From: Flavivirga aquatica
GTDB lineage: Bacteria; Bacteroidota; Bacteroidia; Flavobacteriales; Flavobacteriaceae
Direction of reading: 5' to 3'
Assembly: GCF_001747085.1 (NCBI RefSeq)
Contig: NZ_MDJD01000034.1
Coordinates: 434,001 to 498,000 of the forward strand
DNA length: 64,000 nucleotides
Part shown: in pieces, positions 53,071-63,144 of the stretch
Layout of the letters: each line of letters starts with the position of its first letter
How positions within the stretch are numbered: the first letter of the stretch is position 1
Position numbers and translations under genes: made by a program
The notes under the pieces: model-generated
The model's input: the letters and a program-made list of their open reading frames with translations, nothing else
What the model was told of the DNA's origin: nothing
Databases searched by the model: none

Positions 53071-54522
53071 TTATTTAAGTTGGAATTCTGGAGTTTTGAT
53101 AATAAACTGAAGTAGTGCATGAACTTGCTTAGGAACAGAGATCCAATTAAGATCCCAAGTACCATCTTCAAAATAATTTACAGGAACTTCATCCTTGAAA
53201 ATTACAAGTGCTTGTTCATAATCCATAGAATTTGCTAATTTTTGAGGGAAAAAGGTATCCATAATAGTATTCGTAACGAGTACTACATCATTAGAGTTTC
53301 CACCCATTAAATTGATTACGAAGTTTTTATATTGAACTAATTCTACTTGAGTTAAGAAATAACTTAATTCTTCCCACCTTAATAGAAATGAATTAGTATC
53401 TATCCAATATTCGTCTCCTGGCCATCCAGCAACATCAACAGGTTCTAACAGCTCTTGTTTTAATTCAATAGCTCTATTTCGTATTCTTTGAGGAAAAGCA
53501 AAACTATCTGGGTAGGTAAATTGAGTTTCCTTAAAAAAACTAATGTATAAGTCTATAGGGCTTTTAATAATTGCTCCTTGACTTTTTATATCAAAAAAAT
53601 GTTCACTTTTAAATAACCTCCTAAGAACAGGAGCTAATTCAAAATTATTTGATCTAAATGTTTCGGCTAATTGTTTAACAATACCTTCGCTAACTGTAGG
53701 ACTAACAAAGTATTTGTATAGCTTGGTAACAATAAATTCTGAGATTTGTACAGGTTTTTCTTCAAATAAAATATCTATAACATCTTTATATTCCCAGTTT
53801 CCCTTTCTACCAAAAATGGTCTTTTCGGTATGATCAAACCTTTTTGGATCAAAACTATAAGGACCCCATGCAATTTCTCTTTTGTTCCATCCCGTTAAAG
53901 CTCTTGAAGTTTCTTCAATGTCTTTTTGAGTATAGCCGTTATTCACTCCTAGAGTAAAAAGTTCATATAATTCACGAGAATAGTTCTCGTTAGGTTTTCT
54001 TACCGTACTAATATTACCATTAAGATATCCAAGCATAGCAGGAGATATTCCAATATCATGTGTAAAAGTTTTAAAATTACCAATACTATGACGTTGTAAC
54101 AAATTGTAATACTGAAATGCATAAGACGGTATTTCGTATTCACTTAATTGTGTTACAAAATGGTTACTCCAAAAAAGAGTTAGTCGTTCTCTAAGGCTAT
54201 TAGCTAAAAGGTCGTTTATCATCCAAATTTGTAAATCAATTCTATATTGACGTAAACGTTTACCTAACTTCTGAAAATCGTCTTTAACCCAGTAACCCCA
54301 TATTGGTACTGTTCTAGGAGCTAAATTGATAGCTTCATCAACCAATTGGTCGATAAGTTCTGTTGGATTTTGATTTAAAGCGGCATTAAGAATTTCTGGA
54401 GGAGCACCAAAACCAAGTCTTCGATATACATGATTTGCTTTTTGTCTATCCCAAGGGTTTGTAGGTGACGGGATATAAGGATCCAATGACGATTGGTTAC
54501 AATTGTCTAAAGATGTTTGCAT
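53071..54522 (-). CDS. DUF1800 family protein
   Basis: 483 residues. Family blocks: KANHVYRRLGFGAPPEILNAAL (about 28-49), LRERLTLFWSNHFVTQ, ENYSRELYELFTLGVNNGYTQKDI, FDPKRFDHTEKTIFGRKGNW and AGWPGDEYWIDTNSFLLRWEEL. No signal peptide is evident at the start, though the partner is exported. It comes first in the two-gene unit with the DUF1501 gene. No enzymatic activity is established for the family. Confidence 0.93.
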   Translation of the reverse strand: MQTSLDNCNQSSLDPYIPSPTNPWDRQKANHVYRRLGFGAPPEILNAALNQNPTELIDQLVDEAINLAPRTVPIWGYWVKDDFQKLGKRLRQYRIDLQIWMINDLLANSLRERLTLFWSNHFVTQLSEYEIPSYAFQYYNLLQRHSIGNFKTFTHDIGISPAMLGYLNGNISTVRKPNENYSRELYELFTLGVNNGYTQKDIEETSRALTGWNKREIAWGPYSFDPKRFDHTEKTIFGRKGNWEYKDVIDILFEEKPVQISEFIVTKLYKYFVSPTVSEGIVKQLAETFRSNNFELAPVLRRLFKSEHFFDIKSQGAIIKSPIDLYISFFKETQFTYPDSFAFPQRIRNRAIELKQELLEPVDVAGWPGDEYWIDTNSFLLRWEELSYFLTQVELVQYKNFVINLMGGNSNDVVLVTNTIMDTFFPQKLANSMDYEQALVIFKDEVPVNYFEDGTWDLNWISVPKQVHALLQFIIKTPEFQLK

Positions 54523-54859
54523 TATTTTTAGATTAAGGGATTATTAAATTTGGGTAGTTTTTATTTTATAGGATTATGTATGTTAACGATTAAAACAAAA
54601 ATTTAGTATGGTTTTAATTGCTTTTACAAGTAGGAATGTAAAAGGAGAAATTTTAAATTCAAATATGTAAAATTATTCTGGTAGAAGGTATTTGTTTTAA
54701 TCGTTTTTATATGGGAATAAGCGTGATAAAAAACTGATTTATAAATGTATGCTTATGTTAAAACTATTATGTTCATTTAGTTACAAATAGTTTTAGTAAT
54801 ATATATTCTAGGTATTGGATTGTTGTTTTCTAGAAGAAAGATTATAAGATTTCTAATGA
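54523..54859. other. Gene-free stretch before the DUF1800 gene
   Basis: 337 bases upstream of the DUF1800 start and downstream of the 301-aa membrane gene. No ORF, repeat or clear promoter motif found. Confidence 0.5.
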
Positions 54860-55765
54860 TTAAACATGATTAATTTTTACTTTTTTATTACTTATTAAAT
54901 CCATGAAACTCACACCTTCTGTTTTTACTAATTGTTGCGAATTACCTAAAAGTAAAACAAAAAGAGGAATTAGTCCGTGAGGCATTCGATATAGCATTTC
55001 AGGTATCCATTGATTTAAATTTTGCCAAGGAAAATCTACATAAAAATTAGCAGTAACTCTTGCAATTGCAGTTAAAAGTCCCCAAATTAAAGCGTACCAT
55101 ATACAACTTCTCCAAATGACTGGAATAAAAATAGCGATACCAATTATAACATCTATAAAACCAACTACTTTTAGAAAAATTCTTGCTGAAGGTTCAGGTA
55201 AAAATAAGCTTCGAATAACCATATCTACAAAGTTCCCTGGTTGCGGGTAATAGCCAATAGCATATAAACCATGACAAATAAAAGTAAGTGCGACTGCTGT
55301 TTTACTAAAGTATAATAATTGCTTATCTGTAGATTTAGTATAAACAAGAAGGTAAAGTAATATAGGAGTTGTAATTTGAGTCGTGTATTCTAATAATTGA
55401 CCTAAATGAAAGAACTTTTCCTTATAATATAAAAGAGCAAGAAGCATTAAAAGAAATGAGGAAGTCACAAATATTTTTCCAACCCATTTTCTTTTTTCAT
55501 TAACAAAAAAGCATAAAAAAGCACAAAAAGTATAAAAAATACCTAAAACCACTTTTCCTGCTTGAATATATACATCTTGTATTTTGCTAGTTGCATACTC
55601 TTGCCATGACATATTAGTTAACCAAGTAACAATACCTTCCATAAGCTCTTGATCCCATAAAAAAGACCGGATAGGGATATCCCATACTAAGTGCTGCCAA
55701 GATCTACCTCCAAAAAGACAAAAACAAGCTATTTTGAGTGTTAATATTAGATAATCTTTTATCAT
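54860..55765 (-). CDS. Multi-pass membrane protein of unknown function
   Basis: 301 residues with about eight hydrophobic helices (e.g. 5-20, 65-87, 95-112, 131-145, 155-172, 200-220, 225-240, 266-280). A conserved-looking GGRSWQHLVWDIPIR (19-33) is near the N-terminus. I cannot assign it; DoxX-like or methylamine-utilisation MauE-like membrane proteins share the size and helix count. It lies between the DUF1501/1800 pair and the divergent metallophosphoesterase, suggesting association with that exported cluster. Confidence 0.75.
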   Translation of the reverse strand: MIKDYLILTLKIACFCLFGGRSWQHLVWDIPIRSFLWDQELMEGIVTWLTNMSWQEYATSKIQDVYIQAGKVVLGIFYTFCAFLCFFVNEKRKWVGKIFVTSSFLLMLLALLYYKEKFFHLGQLLEYTTQITTPILLYLLVYTKSTDKQLLYFSKTAVALTFICHGLYAIGYYPQPGNFVDMVIRSLFLPEPSARIFLKVVGFIDVIIGIAIFIPVIWRSCIWYALIWGLLTAIARVTANFYVDFPWQNLNQWIPEMLYRMPHGLIPLFVLLLGNSQQLVKTEGVSFMDLISNKKVKINHV

Positions 55766-55784
55766 ATGTTTAAATGCTTTTAAA

Positions 55785-55792
55785 CAAAAATA
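55785..55792 (-). promoter_or_regulatory. Promoter -7 element (TATTTTTG) for the membrane protein gene
   Basis: TAnnTTTG on the minus strand, 19 bases before the ATG at 55765. Confidence 0.4.
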
Positions 55793-55970
55793 TCATAATC
55801 TTTTTACTACATTTTAAACATAGCATTAATAATTTATTATCATAATGTTACAGGTAATGTTTATTACAGAATAAAATATTAATATTCTAATAACAATGAT
55901 GTAAAGACTTACAATGATAAACCTATTTACTTTGTAATAAGATTGTTTAACTTATATCATCAACTTAATT

Positions 55971-58900
55971 ATGAAAAAAAGATTACCTCTTATTTTATTA
56001 TTTATAGTATTTACTATGACGGTTAATGCAGATACTAATAAGTATAGATTATCACTTAGAGATAATCCAGCTACATCCATTGTTATTGGCTGGAATCAGG
56101 TATCTGGTAGTGATGCAACTGTATATTATGGTACTAAAGATTTAGGAACGAATTGGAATGCTTACTCTAACAGTAAAACAGTAGATCGTGCAGTAAATTA
56201 CAAAGGCATGAACAATAGGTTCGCTCGTCTAACTGGACTATTACCAAATACAAATTATTATTTTGTACTTCGCGATTCGCAAGGAACAAGTGGTCAGTTT
56301 TGGTTTAAAACAGGTTCTAACAATCCCTCTGATAGACTATCATTTATAGCAGGAGGAGATTCTAGAAATAATAGAACTCCAAGAATAAACGCTAATAAAT
56401 TAGTTGCTAAATTAAAACCAGACGCCGTATTATTTGGAGGTGATATGACTAGTGGAGATAGTAGCTCTGAATGGAATACATGGTTTGATGATTGGCAAAA
56501 TACTATAGCAAGCGATGGAAGAATGTTTCCTATAGTGGCAACAAGAGGAAACCATGAAGGTTCTAATAATTCTATTTATAACTTATTTGATGTGCCGTCT
56601 TCTAGCGTATATTACGCCATAACATTTGGAGGTTCTTTAGTTCGATCTTATACTTTAAATACAGAAATATCAATTTCTGGAAGTCAAACAAGTTGGTTGG
56701 CTTCAGATTTGCAATCAAACAATACTACATGGAAAATAGCACAATATCATAAACCAATGCGTCCCCATGTAAGTACAAAGTCCGAAGGAAATAGTCAATA
56801 TAATAATTGGGCATCTTTGTTTTATAATAATGGTGTAAAACTAGCTATAGAATGTGATGCACATACTGTAAAAACAACATGGCCAGTAAGACCATCAACA
56901 AGAAGTGGTAGTGATGAAGGCTTTATAAGAGATAATAATAATGGTACTGTTTATGCAGGAGAAGGGTGCTGGGGAGCTCCACTACGTACTAATAATGATA
57001 GCAAAGCATGGACGAGAAATAGTGGTAAGTTTAATCAATTTAAATGGATTTTTGTAGACCAAGGAAAAATTGAAGTAAGAACCATTAGAGTTGATAATGC
57101 TAGTCAAGTAGGAGAGGTAAACAATAACAATCGTTTTGCTATCCCTTCTAATCTTGATGTTTGGAACCCAAGTAATGGATCTGTCGTTACTATAACAGGA
57201 AATTTAAGCTCTCCAATATGCAGCATTACAAACCCAACAAATGGTCAATCTTATACTACTCAACAAAACATTACAATTAATGCAAATGCATCAGATTCCG
57301 ATGGGAATGTTATAAAAGTAGAATTTTTTGTAAATGGGAATTCTATTGGTGTAGATACAACGACTCCTTATTCTAAAAATTATGCAATTCCAACAGATGG
57401 AGCTTACACTTTAACAGCAGTAGCTACAGATAATGATGGAATTACTACAACGGCAAATGCTGTAAATATTGCTGTAGGTGTAGTTAATCAAACTATTAAT
57501 AAAAGAATAGCAAGTAGTATAGATGATGTGGAAGAAAGTGGAACAAATGGTAGTATTTATACAGATAGCTCAGATCTTGAATTAGTTAACGATGGTTTAA
57601 GAGGAGATCAAATAATTGGGCTTCGATTTACAGGAATTAATATTCCACAAGGCGCTACAATTACAAATGCATATATTCAATTTACAACAGATGAAACCTC
57701 TTCTTCGGGAGTTAATTTAACTATTAAAGGAGAAGCTGTTAATGATGCATCTCCTTTTATTAAATCTACAAACAATGTTTCAAGTAGAGCTACCACATCT
57801 ACTTCTGTTAATTGGACACCTTCTGCTTGGAATAATGTTGAAGCTGCGGGAACAAGTCAAAGAACACCTAATATAAAATCTATTCTACAGGAAATTATTA
57901 ATAGATCTGGATGGAATTTAGGTAATGATATGACATTAATAATTACGGGAACAGGTAGAAGGACTGCAGAATCTTATGATGGTGTTCCTACAAGTTCTCC
58001 ATTAATACATATTGAATATACAATAGGTGGAAATGGCACACCTACCAATACCACTCAAATAGTAGACAAAAGAATTGCTAATAGTATGGATGATGTAGAA
58101 CAAAATGGAGTAGATGGTAGTATGTATACTAATAGTTCGGATATTGAATTGGTTAACGATGGTTCAAGAGAAAACCAAATAATAGGGCTTCGATTTACTG
58201 GACTTGATATTCCGCAATCTGCTACAATAACTAATGCGTATATTCAATTTACAACAGATGAAACTTCATCTGAAACAACTAATCTAACTATTAAAGGACA
58301 AGATGTTAACGATGCTATTCCATTTAGTAATTCGGTAAACAATGTGTCAAGTAGAATAACAACTTCTGCTTTTGTTAATTGGAATCCATTAGCTTGGAAT
58401 AGAGGAGGAGCAACAGGAGCAGATCAAAGAACACCCAATATAAAATCAATAGTACAAGAAATTGTAAATAGATCGGGATGGAGCGCAGGAAACGATATGG
58501 TTATGATTATTACAGGAACAGGTAAAAGAACTGCGCTTTCTTATGATAGCTCACCTAATAGTGCCGCATTAATTCATATTGAATATACAATAGATGGAAA
58601 TAGTACGCCTACCAATCCAGAAAGTGGATCATGTGATGAAACTCAAATTGATTTTAATAATTTTGAAGTTGGCTATGGAATTTGGAATGACGGAGGAACA
58701 GATTGTATTAGGACTTCAAATACTGCATATGCTAAAAGTGGATCTTATACTATACAATTAAGAGATGATTCTTCTTCTTCATTTACAAATACAGATAGTA
58801 TTGATTTATCTAGTTTTGATGAGGTTACTGTTAGCTTTTCATATATGTGTAATAGTATGGATAGTAGTAATGAAGATTTCTTATTGCAAATCTCTAAAAA

Positions 58901-59435
58901 TGGAGGAAGTACTTATACTACTATTGAGGAATGGAATAGGGAAGACGAGTTTGAAAACAATATTCGCTATAATGATACTGTAATTATTCAAGGCCCATTC
59001 ACTTCTAGTGTTAGATTTCGTTTTGTTTGCGATGCGACATCTAATGGTGATCAAGTTTATTTAGATGATATATCTATTTCAGCTTGCTCAATAAACTCAA
59101 ATAAGGCGTTTAAAAGTTCTAAATCTTTAATAACTGATGATGAATCTATTAATAATATAGAAACAGATGAGGTAGATTCTGTTGACTTAGAAGATATTAC
59201 AGTATCTCCTAATCCTTTTAAAAATAGCTTAATGATTGAGTCTTCAAGCTTTGGAGTATTAAAAGTAAATATTAAGATATACGACATAAATGGAAAATTG
59301 ATTATTGATAATTTATTTAATGCATTAGGAAACGTACTTGAAATTAAAACAGATCAATTACAAAATGGGCTTTATGTACTGAAAATTGAAATTGGAAGTG
59401 AAGTTTTATTGAAAAAAATAATAAAGACAGAATAA
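55971..59435 (+). CDS. T9SS-exported multi-domain metallophosphoesterase
   Basis: 1154 residues, signal peptide ends VNA. A fibronectin-III/purple-acid-phosphatase N-domain is at about 22-115. The metallophosphoesterase domain (about 120-330) has GGDSRNN, LFGGDMTSGD, TRGNHEG and AQYHKPMRPH; the last motif, normally GHxH, reads CDAHTV, so one metal His is missing. A bacterial Ig-like domain is at about 415-505. Two copies of a beta module follow, residues 511-690 and 700-875. Then a MAM/CUB-like region (about 887-1040) and a sorting domain (about 1074-1154). It should act on phosphate esters at the cell surface. A near-match -7 box precedes it. Confidence 0.9.
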   Translation: MKKRLPLILLFIVFTMTVNADTNKYRLSLRDNPATSIVIGWNQVSGSDATVYYGTKDLGTNWNAYSNSKTVDRAVNYKGMNNRFARLTGLLPNTNYYFVLRDSQGTSGQFWFKTGSNNPSDRLSFIAGGDSRNNRTPRINANKLVAKLKPDAVLFGGDMTSGDSSSEWNTWFDDWQNTIASDGRMFPIVATRGNHEGSNNSIYNLFDVPSSSVYYAITFGGSLVRSYTLNTEISISGSQTSWLASDLQSNNTTWKIAQYHKPMRPHVSTKSEGNSQYNNWASLFYNNGVKLAIECDAHTVKTTWPVRPSTRSGSDEGFIRDNNNGTVYAGEGCWGAPLRTNNDSKAWTRNSGKFNQFKWIFVDQGKIEVRTIRVDNASQVGEVNNNNRFAIPSNLDVWNPSNGSVVTITGNLSSPICSITNPTNGQSYTTQQNITINANASDSDGNVIKVEFFVNGNSIGVDTTTPYSKNYAIPTDGAYTLTAVATDNDGITTTANAVNIAVGVVNQTINKRIASSIDDVEESGTNGSIYTDSSDLELVNDGLRGDQIIGLRFTGINIPQGATITNAYIQFTTDETSSSGVNLTIKGEAVNDASPFIKSTNNVSSRATTSTSVNWTPSAWNNVEAAGTSQRTPNIKSILQEIINRSGWNLGNDMTLIITGTGRRTAESYDGVPTSSPLIHIEYTIGGNGTPTNTTQIVDKRIANSMDDVEQNGVDGSMYTNSSDIELVNDGSRENQIIGLRFTGLDIPQSATITNAYIQFTTDETSSETTNLTIKGQDVNDAIPFSNSVNNVSSRITTSAFVNWNPLAWNRGGATGADQRTPNIKSIVQEIVNRSGWSAGNDMVMIITGTGKRTALSYDSSPNSAALIHIEYTIDGNSTPTNPESGSCDETQIDFNNFEVGYGIWNDGGTDCIRTSNTAYAKSGSYTIQLRDDSSSSFTNTDSIDLSSFDEVTVSFSYMCNSMDSSNEDFLLQISKNGGSTYTTIEEWNREDEFENNIRYNDTVIIQGPFTSSVRFRFVCDATSNGDQVYLDDISISACSINSNKAFKSSKSLITDDESINNIETDEVDSVDLEDITVSPNPFKNSLMIESSSFGVLKVNIKIYDINGKLIIDNLFNALGNVLEIKTDQLQNGLYVLKIEIGSEVLLKKIIKTE
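57501..58590 (+). repeat. Internal tandem duplication in the metallophosphoesterase gene
   Basis: Two modules with a period of 567 bases (189 codons). Both start KRIAxSxDDVE, contain QIIGLRFTG, NAYIQFTTDETSS, NNVSSR and QRTPNIKSI, and end SPLIHIEYTI or AALIHIEYTI. High similarity suggests a fairly recent duplication or ongoing homogenisation. Confidence 0.85.
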
Positions 59436-59451
59436 TCTATTTTTTATCCTA

Positions 59452-59489
59452 AAAAAACACCTATCGGTTTAACTGATAGGTGTTTTTTT
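59452..59489. terminator. Bidirectional terminator between metallophosphoesterase and slipin genes
   Basis: Stem AAAAAACACCTATC/GATAGGTGTTTTTT with an 8-base loop, 16 bases past the stop of the plus gene. Confidence 0.9.
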
Positions 59490-59548
59490 TTAAAGAAAGT
59501 TATATTTTGAATGTTATACACTTGTAAAAGTATATTTCTAAATAAGAA

Positions 59549-60295
59549 TTATTTTTTTTTATTACGGTTTCTTTTATACAATGCCTCTTCAGGAAAAGGA
59601 AAAAGAATAGTAGAATTCTTCTCTGCTGCAATGTTAGATAATGTTTGATAAAGCCTTAATTTAATAGCAGAAGGAGATTGATCTATTAATTTCCCTGCCT
59701 CAAGCAATTTTCCTGCAGCTTGCTCTTCGGCCAAGGCTAATATAATTTTTGCACGTCTAGAACGTTCTGCTTCTGCTTGGTTAGCCATCATACGTCGCAT
59801 ATTTTCTGGTAATTGAATATCTTTAATTTTTACATCATTAATATAGATACCCCATTCTTTGGTTTCTATTTCTACAATGCTTTTTATATTTTTACCCATC
59901 TCTTCCCGTTTAGATAAAATAGTATCCAGCTCTACTTTACCACAAACGTCTCTTAAAGCAGCTTGAGCAAGTTGAGTGATAGCAAATTTATACTCTTCAA
60001 CTTCTAATACAGCCCGCTCAGGATCATCAATTTTAAAAAACAATACTCCATCAATACTACAAGGAACATTATCTTCTGTCATTACTTCTTGAGAAACAAT
60101 ATTAATAGTAATTACACGTATGTCTACTATTTGAATTGTTTCAACAATTGGAATAATCCATCTAAAACCAGGTTTTAAAGTTTTAATATATTTACCAAAC
60201 CTAAACTTAGGAGCTCGTTTATATTCGTAAACAATGCGTATTCCTGCTAAAAAGAAAACAATGAGTACGATACTTAATACTTGTATTGGATTCAT
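59549..60295 (-). CDS. Slipin/SPFH-domain membrane protein
   Basis: 248 residues. One N-terminal hydrophobic segment (about 4-22), then the SPFH/band 7 domain (about 25-190): PGFRWIIPIVETIQIVDIRV, MTEDNVPCSIDGVLFFKI, YKFAITQLAQAALRDVCGKVELD, GIYINDVKIKDIQLPE. An Ala/Glu-rich coiled coil (about 195-215) and a basic tail follow. Slipins oligomerise in the membrane and are often linked with a NfeD-like protein, which is not seen here. Function is probably membrane organisation; family-based. Confidence 0.92.
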   Translation of the reverse strand: MNPIQVLSIVLIVFFLAGIRIVYEYKRAPKFRFGKYIKTLKPGFRWIIPIVETIQIVDIRVITINIVSQEVMTEDNVPCSIDGVLFFKIDDPERAVLEVEEYKFAITQLAQAALRDVCGKVELDTILSKREEMGKNIKSIVEIETKEWGIYINDVKIKDIQLPENMRRMMANQAEAERSRRAKIILALAEEQAAGKLLEAGKLIDQSPSAIKLRLYQTLSNIAAEKNSTILFPFPEEALYKRNRNKKK

Positions 60296-60487
60296 GATTA
60301 TTAATTTTAGTAAATAGGATTAATATGTAATTAAAATACAGTCAAGAGAAAAGGGGATTTAAATATTTATAGAAAATTATAATAGTTATAAAATAACATT
60401 TTAATTTACGTGAAAAATAGAACATTTAAAAATAATAAGAGCTATTAGTTAAATCTATATTTATTGATAATGAGATAGTTAATAAAA

Positions 60488-60874
60488 TCAAGTTCTAAAA
60501 CTACTAATAATATTGAATTGGTTATGAGCCATTTTTTCTGCGGCTTTCTTTGCTCTACTTGCATATATACCTATAAATAAAGAATCGACCGTATTATGCC
60601 ACAAAAACACCCATTGCTCAAAATGATGTTGAGCAATGGTGTGATTTAAATTTTTATCTACAGTCTTGTGAGCTATGGTTGGATTTCCTTTAAAACAACT
60701 AACTCCAAAAAGAGCAGTCACCCAAAAATCTGTTAACTTATTTAAGTGAATCGGCCATTGTTCTTCTTTAATATGCATATTAAAAATTGGACCTAATAAT
60801 TCATCTTTTCTTATACTATCGTAAAAGGTATTTACTAATAAACTAACATCTTCTCTATGTTCTATGTCTTTCAT
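60488..60874 (-). CDS. Truncated haemoglobin, group III
   Basis: 128 residues. REDVSLLVNTFYDSIRKDELLGPIF, KLTDFWVTALFGVSCFKGNP and NLNHTIAQHHFEQWVFLW fit group III 2/2 haemoglobins; His78 is the probable proximal haem ligand and HFEQWV the E/F-like block. Such globins handle NO or oxygen chemistry. Its start lies 8 bases after the norB stop, so both belong to one operon, supporting NO detoxification. Confidence 0.9.
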   Translation of the reverse strand: MKDIEHREDVSLLVNTFYDSIRKDELLGPIFNMHIKEEQWPIHLNKLTDFWVTALFGVSCFKGNPTIAHKTVDKNLNHTIAQHHFEQWVFLWHNTVDSLFIGIYASRAKKAAEKMAHNQFNIISSFRT

Positions 60875-60882
60875 TGTGTAGA

Positions 60883-63111
60883 TTAACTATTATTCTTTTT
60901 TCTCTTGTAGCTATAGATCGTTTCAGAAATGGTAAACCAACAGAAATAATATATACCAACAGAAAAAATAATATCTCCAATCATTCTAAGCCACTTTAAT
61001 GTTTGTACCGTTGGAGAATACAATAAATCTGCATCTCTAGCAAAAGAATATCCTTTAGTGATAGAGGTGTACGCTTGGATTATTCCTATAGGAAGTAAAC
61101 TAAAAAGTACCATGGCTACTAAGCCTATATTTAAAAACCAAAACGCTCTTTTTAGCTTTTTGCTTTCCCAAATTCTATTAGAATAAAATCTTAAACAAAT
61201 TAAAATAAATCCCATACCTAGCATACCGTATACACCAAATAGAGCGGTATGAGCATGAACAGCAGTAGTGTTTAGTCCTTGCACATAGTATAAAGCTATT
61301 GGAGGGTTAATAAGGAAGCCAAAGACTCCAGCTCCAATAAAATTCCAAAACGATACAGCAATAAAGAAAAATATTGGCCATTTGTATTTTTGCATCCATT
61401 GTCTACTTTTTAATAGGCTCCAGGTTTCTTTAATTTCAAAGCCCATTAATGTTAATGGAACAACTTCTAAAGCACTAAATGTAGCACCCAATGCTATAGC
61501 TTGTAAAGGCGTACCAGAATAATATAAGTGGTGTAATGTACCTATTATACCTCCAGCTAAAAATATGGTTGCAGAGGCTACCGAAACTCTTCCTGCGGTT
61601 TTAGATGATATTATTTTCATTTTAGAAAAAATAAATGCTATAACCACAGTAGCAAAAACTTCAAAAAAGCCTTCAACCCATAAATGTACTAGCCACCATC
61701 TCCAATAGTTAATAACAGGTAAGCTACTATTTTCTCCATACATTAATCCAGAGAAAAAGAACATACCAATGGCTACAACAGATACTAATAAAATGATTAA
61801 TAATTGCTTTGAAGAGTCATTTTTGCGAATAGCATGTAAAATATGTCTTCCAACGATGAATACCCATAAAACTAAACCAATGCCAAGCAATATTTGCCAA
61901 AACCGTCCTAGGTCCATATATTCATAACCTTGGTGCCCAAAGAAAAAGTTAGTGGTAAGTTCTAAAAATTGATGAATCCCTAACCATTCTCCAAGCATAG
62001 ACCCTAAAACAATAACAAGTAATGCTATAAATAAGAAATTAATGCCAAAAATTTGATATTTCATTTCTTTACCAGAAATCATGGGAGCTAAAAATAAACC
62101 TGTGGCTAACCATGTTGCAGCAATCCAGAATATTGCTAATTGTGTATGCCAAGTTCTAGTAACAGAATAAGGTAAATACTTTGATAAATCAAACCCAAAA
62201 AAGGCTTGTCCTTCAACAGTATAATGTACGGTTATTATACCTAAAACAACTTGTAACCCAATTAAAAGAGAAATAACAATAAAATATTTTAGTACTGCTT
62301 TTTGCGAACTAACAAATGTCATTTTTGTTAATGGATCTTTATCAGGCTTAGCTATAACCTCACCTTTTTCATGATTTCGCAAATAGTAAAAAGTAAGGAT
62401 TCCAATAAATAGAAGTAATAAGACAATTGATAATCCAGACCATATAATCGAACTTTTTGTAATTACATTATCAATTAAAGGTTCATGTGGCCAATTTGAG
62501 GTATATGTATACTCTTTATTAGGTCTGTTGGTACTTGCAGCCCAAGAGGTCCAAAATAAAAAAGCATTTAACTGTTCTAATTTAACAGGATCTACTAATG
62601 CGCCTTTGGGAATTGCATATTCTTCTTTTCCTTCAGAAAAAATAGAAGTATAATGCTTGATATTTGCCTTAATAGCCTCCAATCGTTCTTTAGATATAGT
62701 AATGGTATTGGAGGTTTTATTAAATGTATTGGTTTTAATATCGTTAATTAGGCGTGCTTTAATTGCTGCCTGTCTTTCTGCATTTAAGTTGTTGTATGGG
62801 GTTTTAAAATCTTTGTTAGCCCAATATTCTAGTAAAAAACGAGCTTCTTTATGTATCCAATCGGCTGTCCAATCTGGAGCAACATAACTACCATGTCCCC
62901 AAATAGAACCTACTTCCATTCCTCCAATAGATTCCCAGATATTTTGACCTATTTGAATATCTTCTTTTGTGTAAACAATATCTCCGGAATCTTTTACAAT
63001 AACTTTATTTGGTATAGGTGGCTGTGTTTGATAAACTTCTGTCCCTACCCAAATTAAAGCTATAAACGATAAGGTTATAACGCTAATAAATGCTATCCAA
63101 GTTTTTTTCAT
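60883..63111 (-). CDS. norB: Quinol-dependent nitric oxide reductase, large fused subunit (qNOR)
   Basis: 742 residues, the size of fused quinol NorB/NorZ. The N-terminal extension (about 35-220, IGQNIWESIGGMEVGSIWGH and SYVAPDWTADWIHKEA) corresponds to the cytochrome c-like NorC part without haem c. The C-part is the 12-helix haem-copper-oxidase core with RTWHTQLAIFWIAATWLATG, HLWVEGFFEVFATVVIAF (haem b3/FeB ligand His and Glu) and HAHTALFGVYGMLG. It reduces NO to N2O at the inner membrane with electrons from quinol. Upstream are remnants of RIC and ferredoxin genes and an Rrf2 regulator. Confidence 0.96.
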   Translation of the reverse strand: MKKTWIAFISVITLSFIALIWVGTEVYQTQPPIPNKVIVKDSGDIVYTKEDIQIGQNIWESIGGMEVGSIWGHGSYVAPDWTADWIHKEARFLLEYWANKDFKTPYNNLNAERQAAIKARLINDIKTNTFNKTSNTITISKERLEAIKANIKHYTSIFSEGKEEYAIPKGALVDPVKLEQLNAFLFWTSWAASTNRPNKEYTYTSNWPHEPLIDNVITKSSIIWSGLSIVLLLLFIGILTFYYLRNHEKGEVIAKPDKDPLTKMTFVSSQKAVLKYFIVISLLIGLQVVLGIITVHYTVEGQAFFGFDLSKYLPYSVTRTWHTQLAIFWIAATWLATGLFLAPMISGKEMKYQIFGINFLFIALLVIVLGSMLGEWLGIHQFLELTTNFFFGHQGYEYMDLGRFWQILLGIGLVLWVFIVGRHILHAIRKNDSSKQLLIILLVSVVAIGMFFFSGLMYGENSSLPVINYWRWWLVHLWVEGFFEVFATVVIAFIFSKMKIISSKTAGRVSVASATIFLAGGIIGTLHHLYYSGTPLQAIALGATFSALEVVPLTLMGFEIKETWSLLKSRQWMQKYKWPIFFFIAVSFWNFIGAGVFGFLINPPIALYYVQGLNTTAVHAHTALFGVYGMLGMGFILICLRFYSNRIWESKKLKRAFWFLNIGLVAMVLFSLLPIGIIQAYTSITKGYSFARDADLLYSPTVQTLKWLRMIGDIIFSVGIYYFCWFTISETIYSYKRKKNNS

Positions 63112-63144
63112 TTTTCAGTTAATTTAAGTTTTGTAATAATTGCT

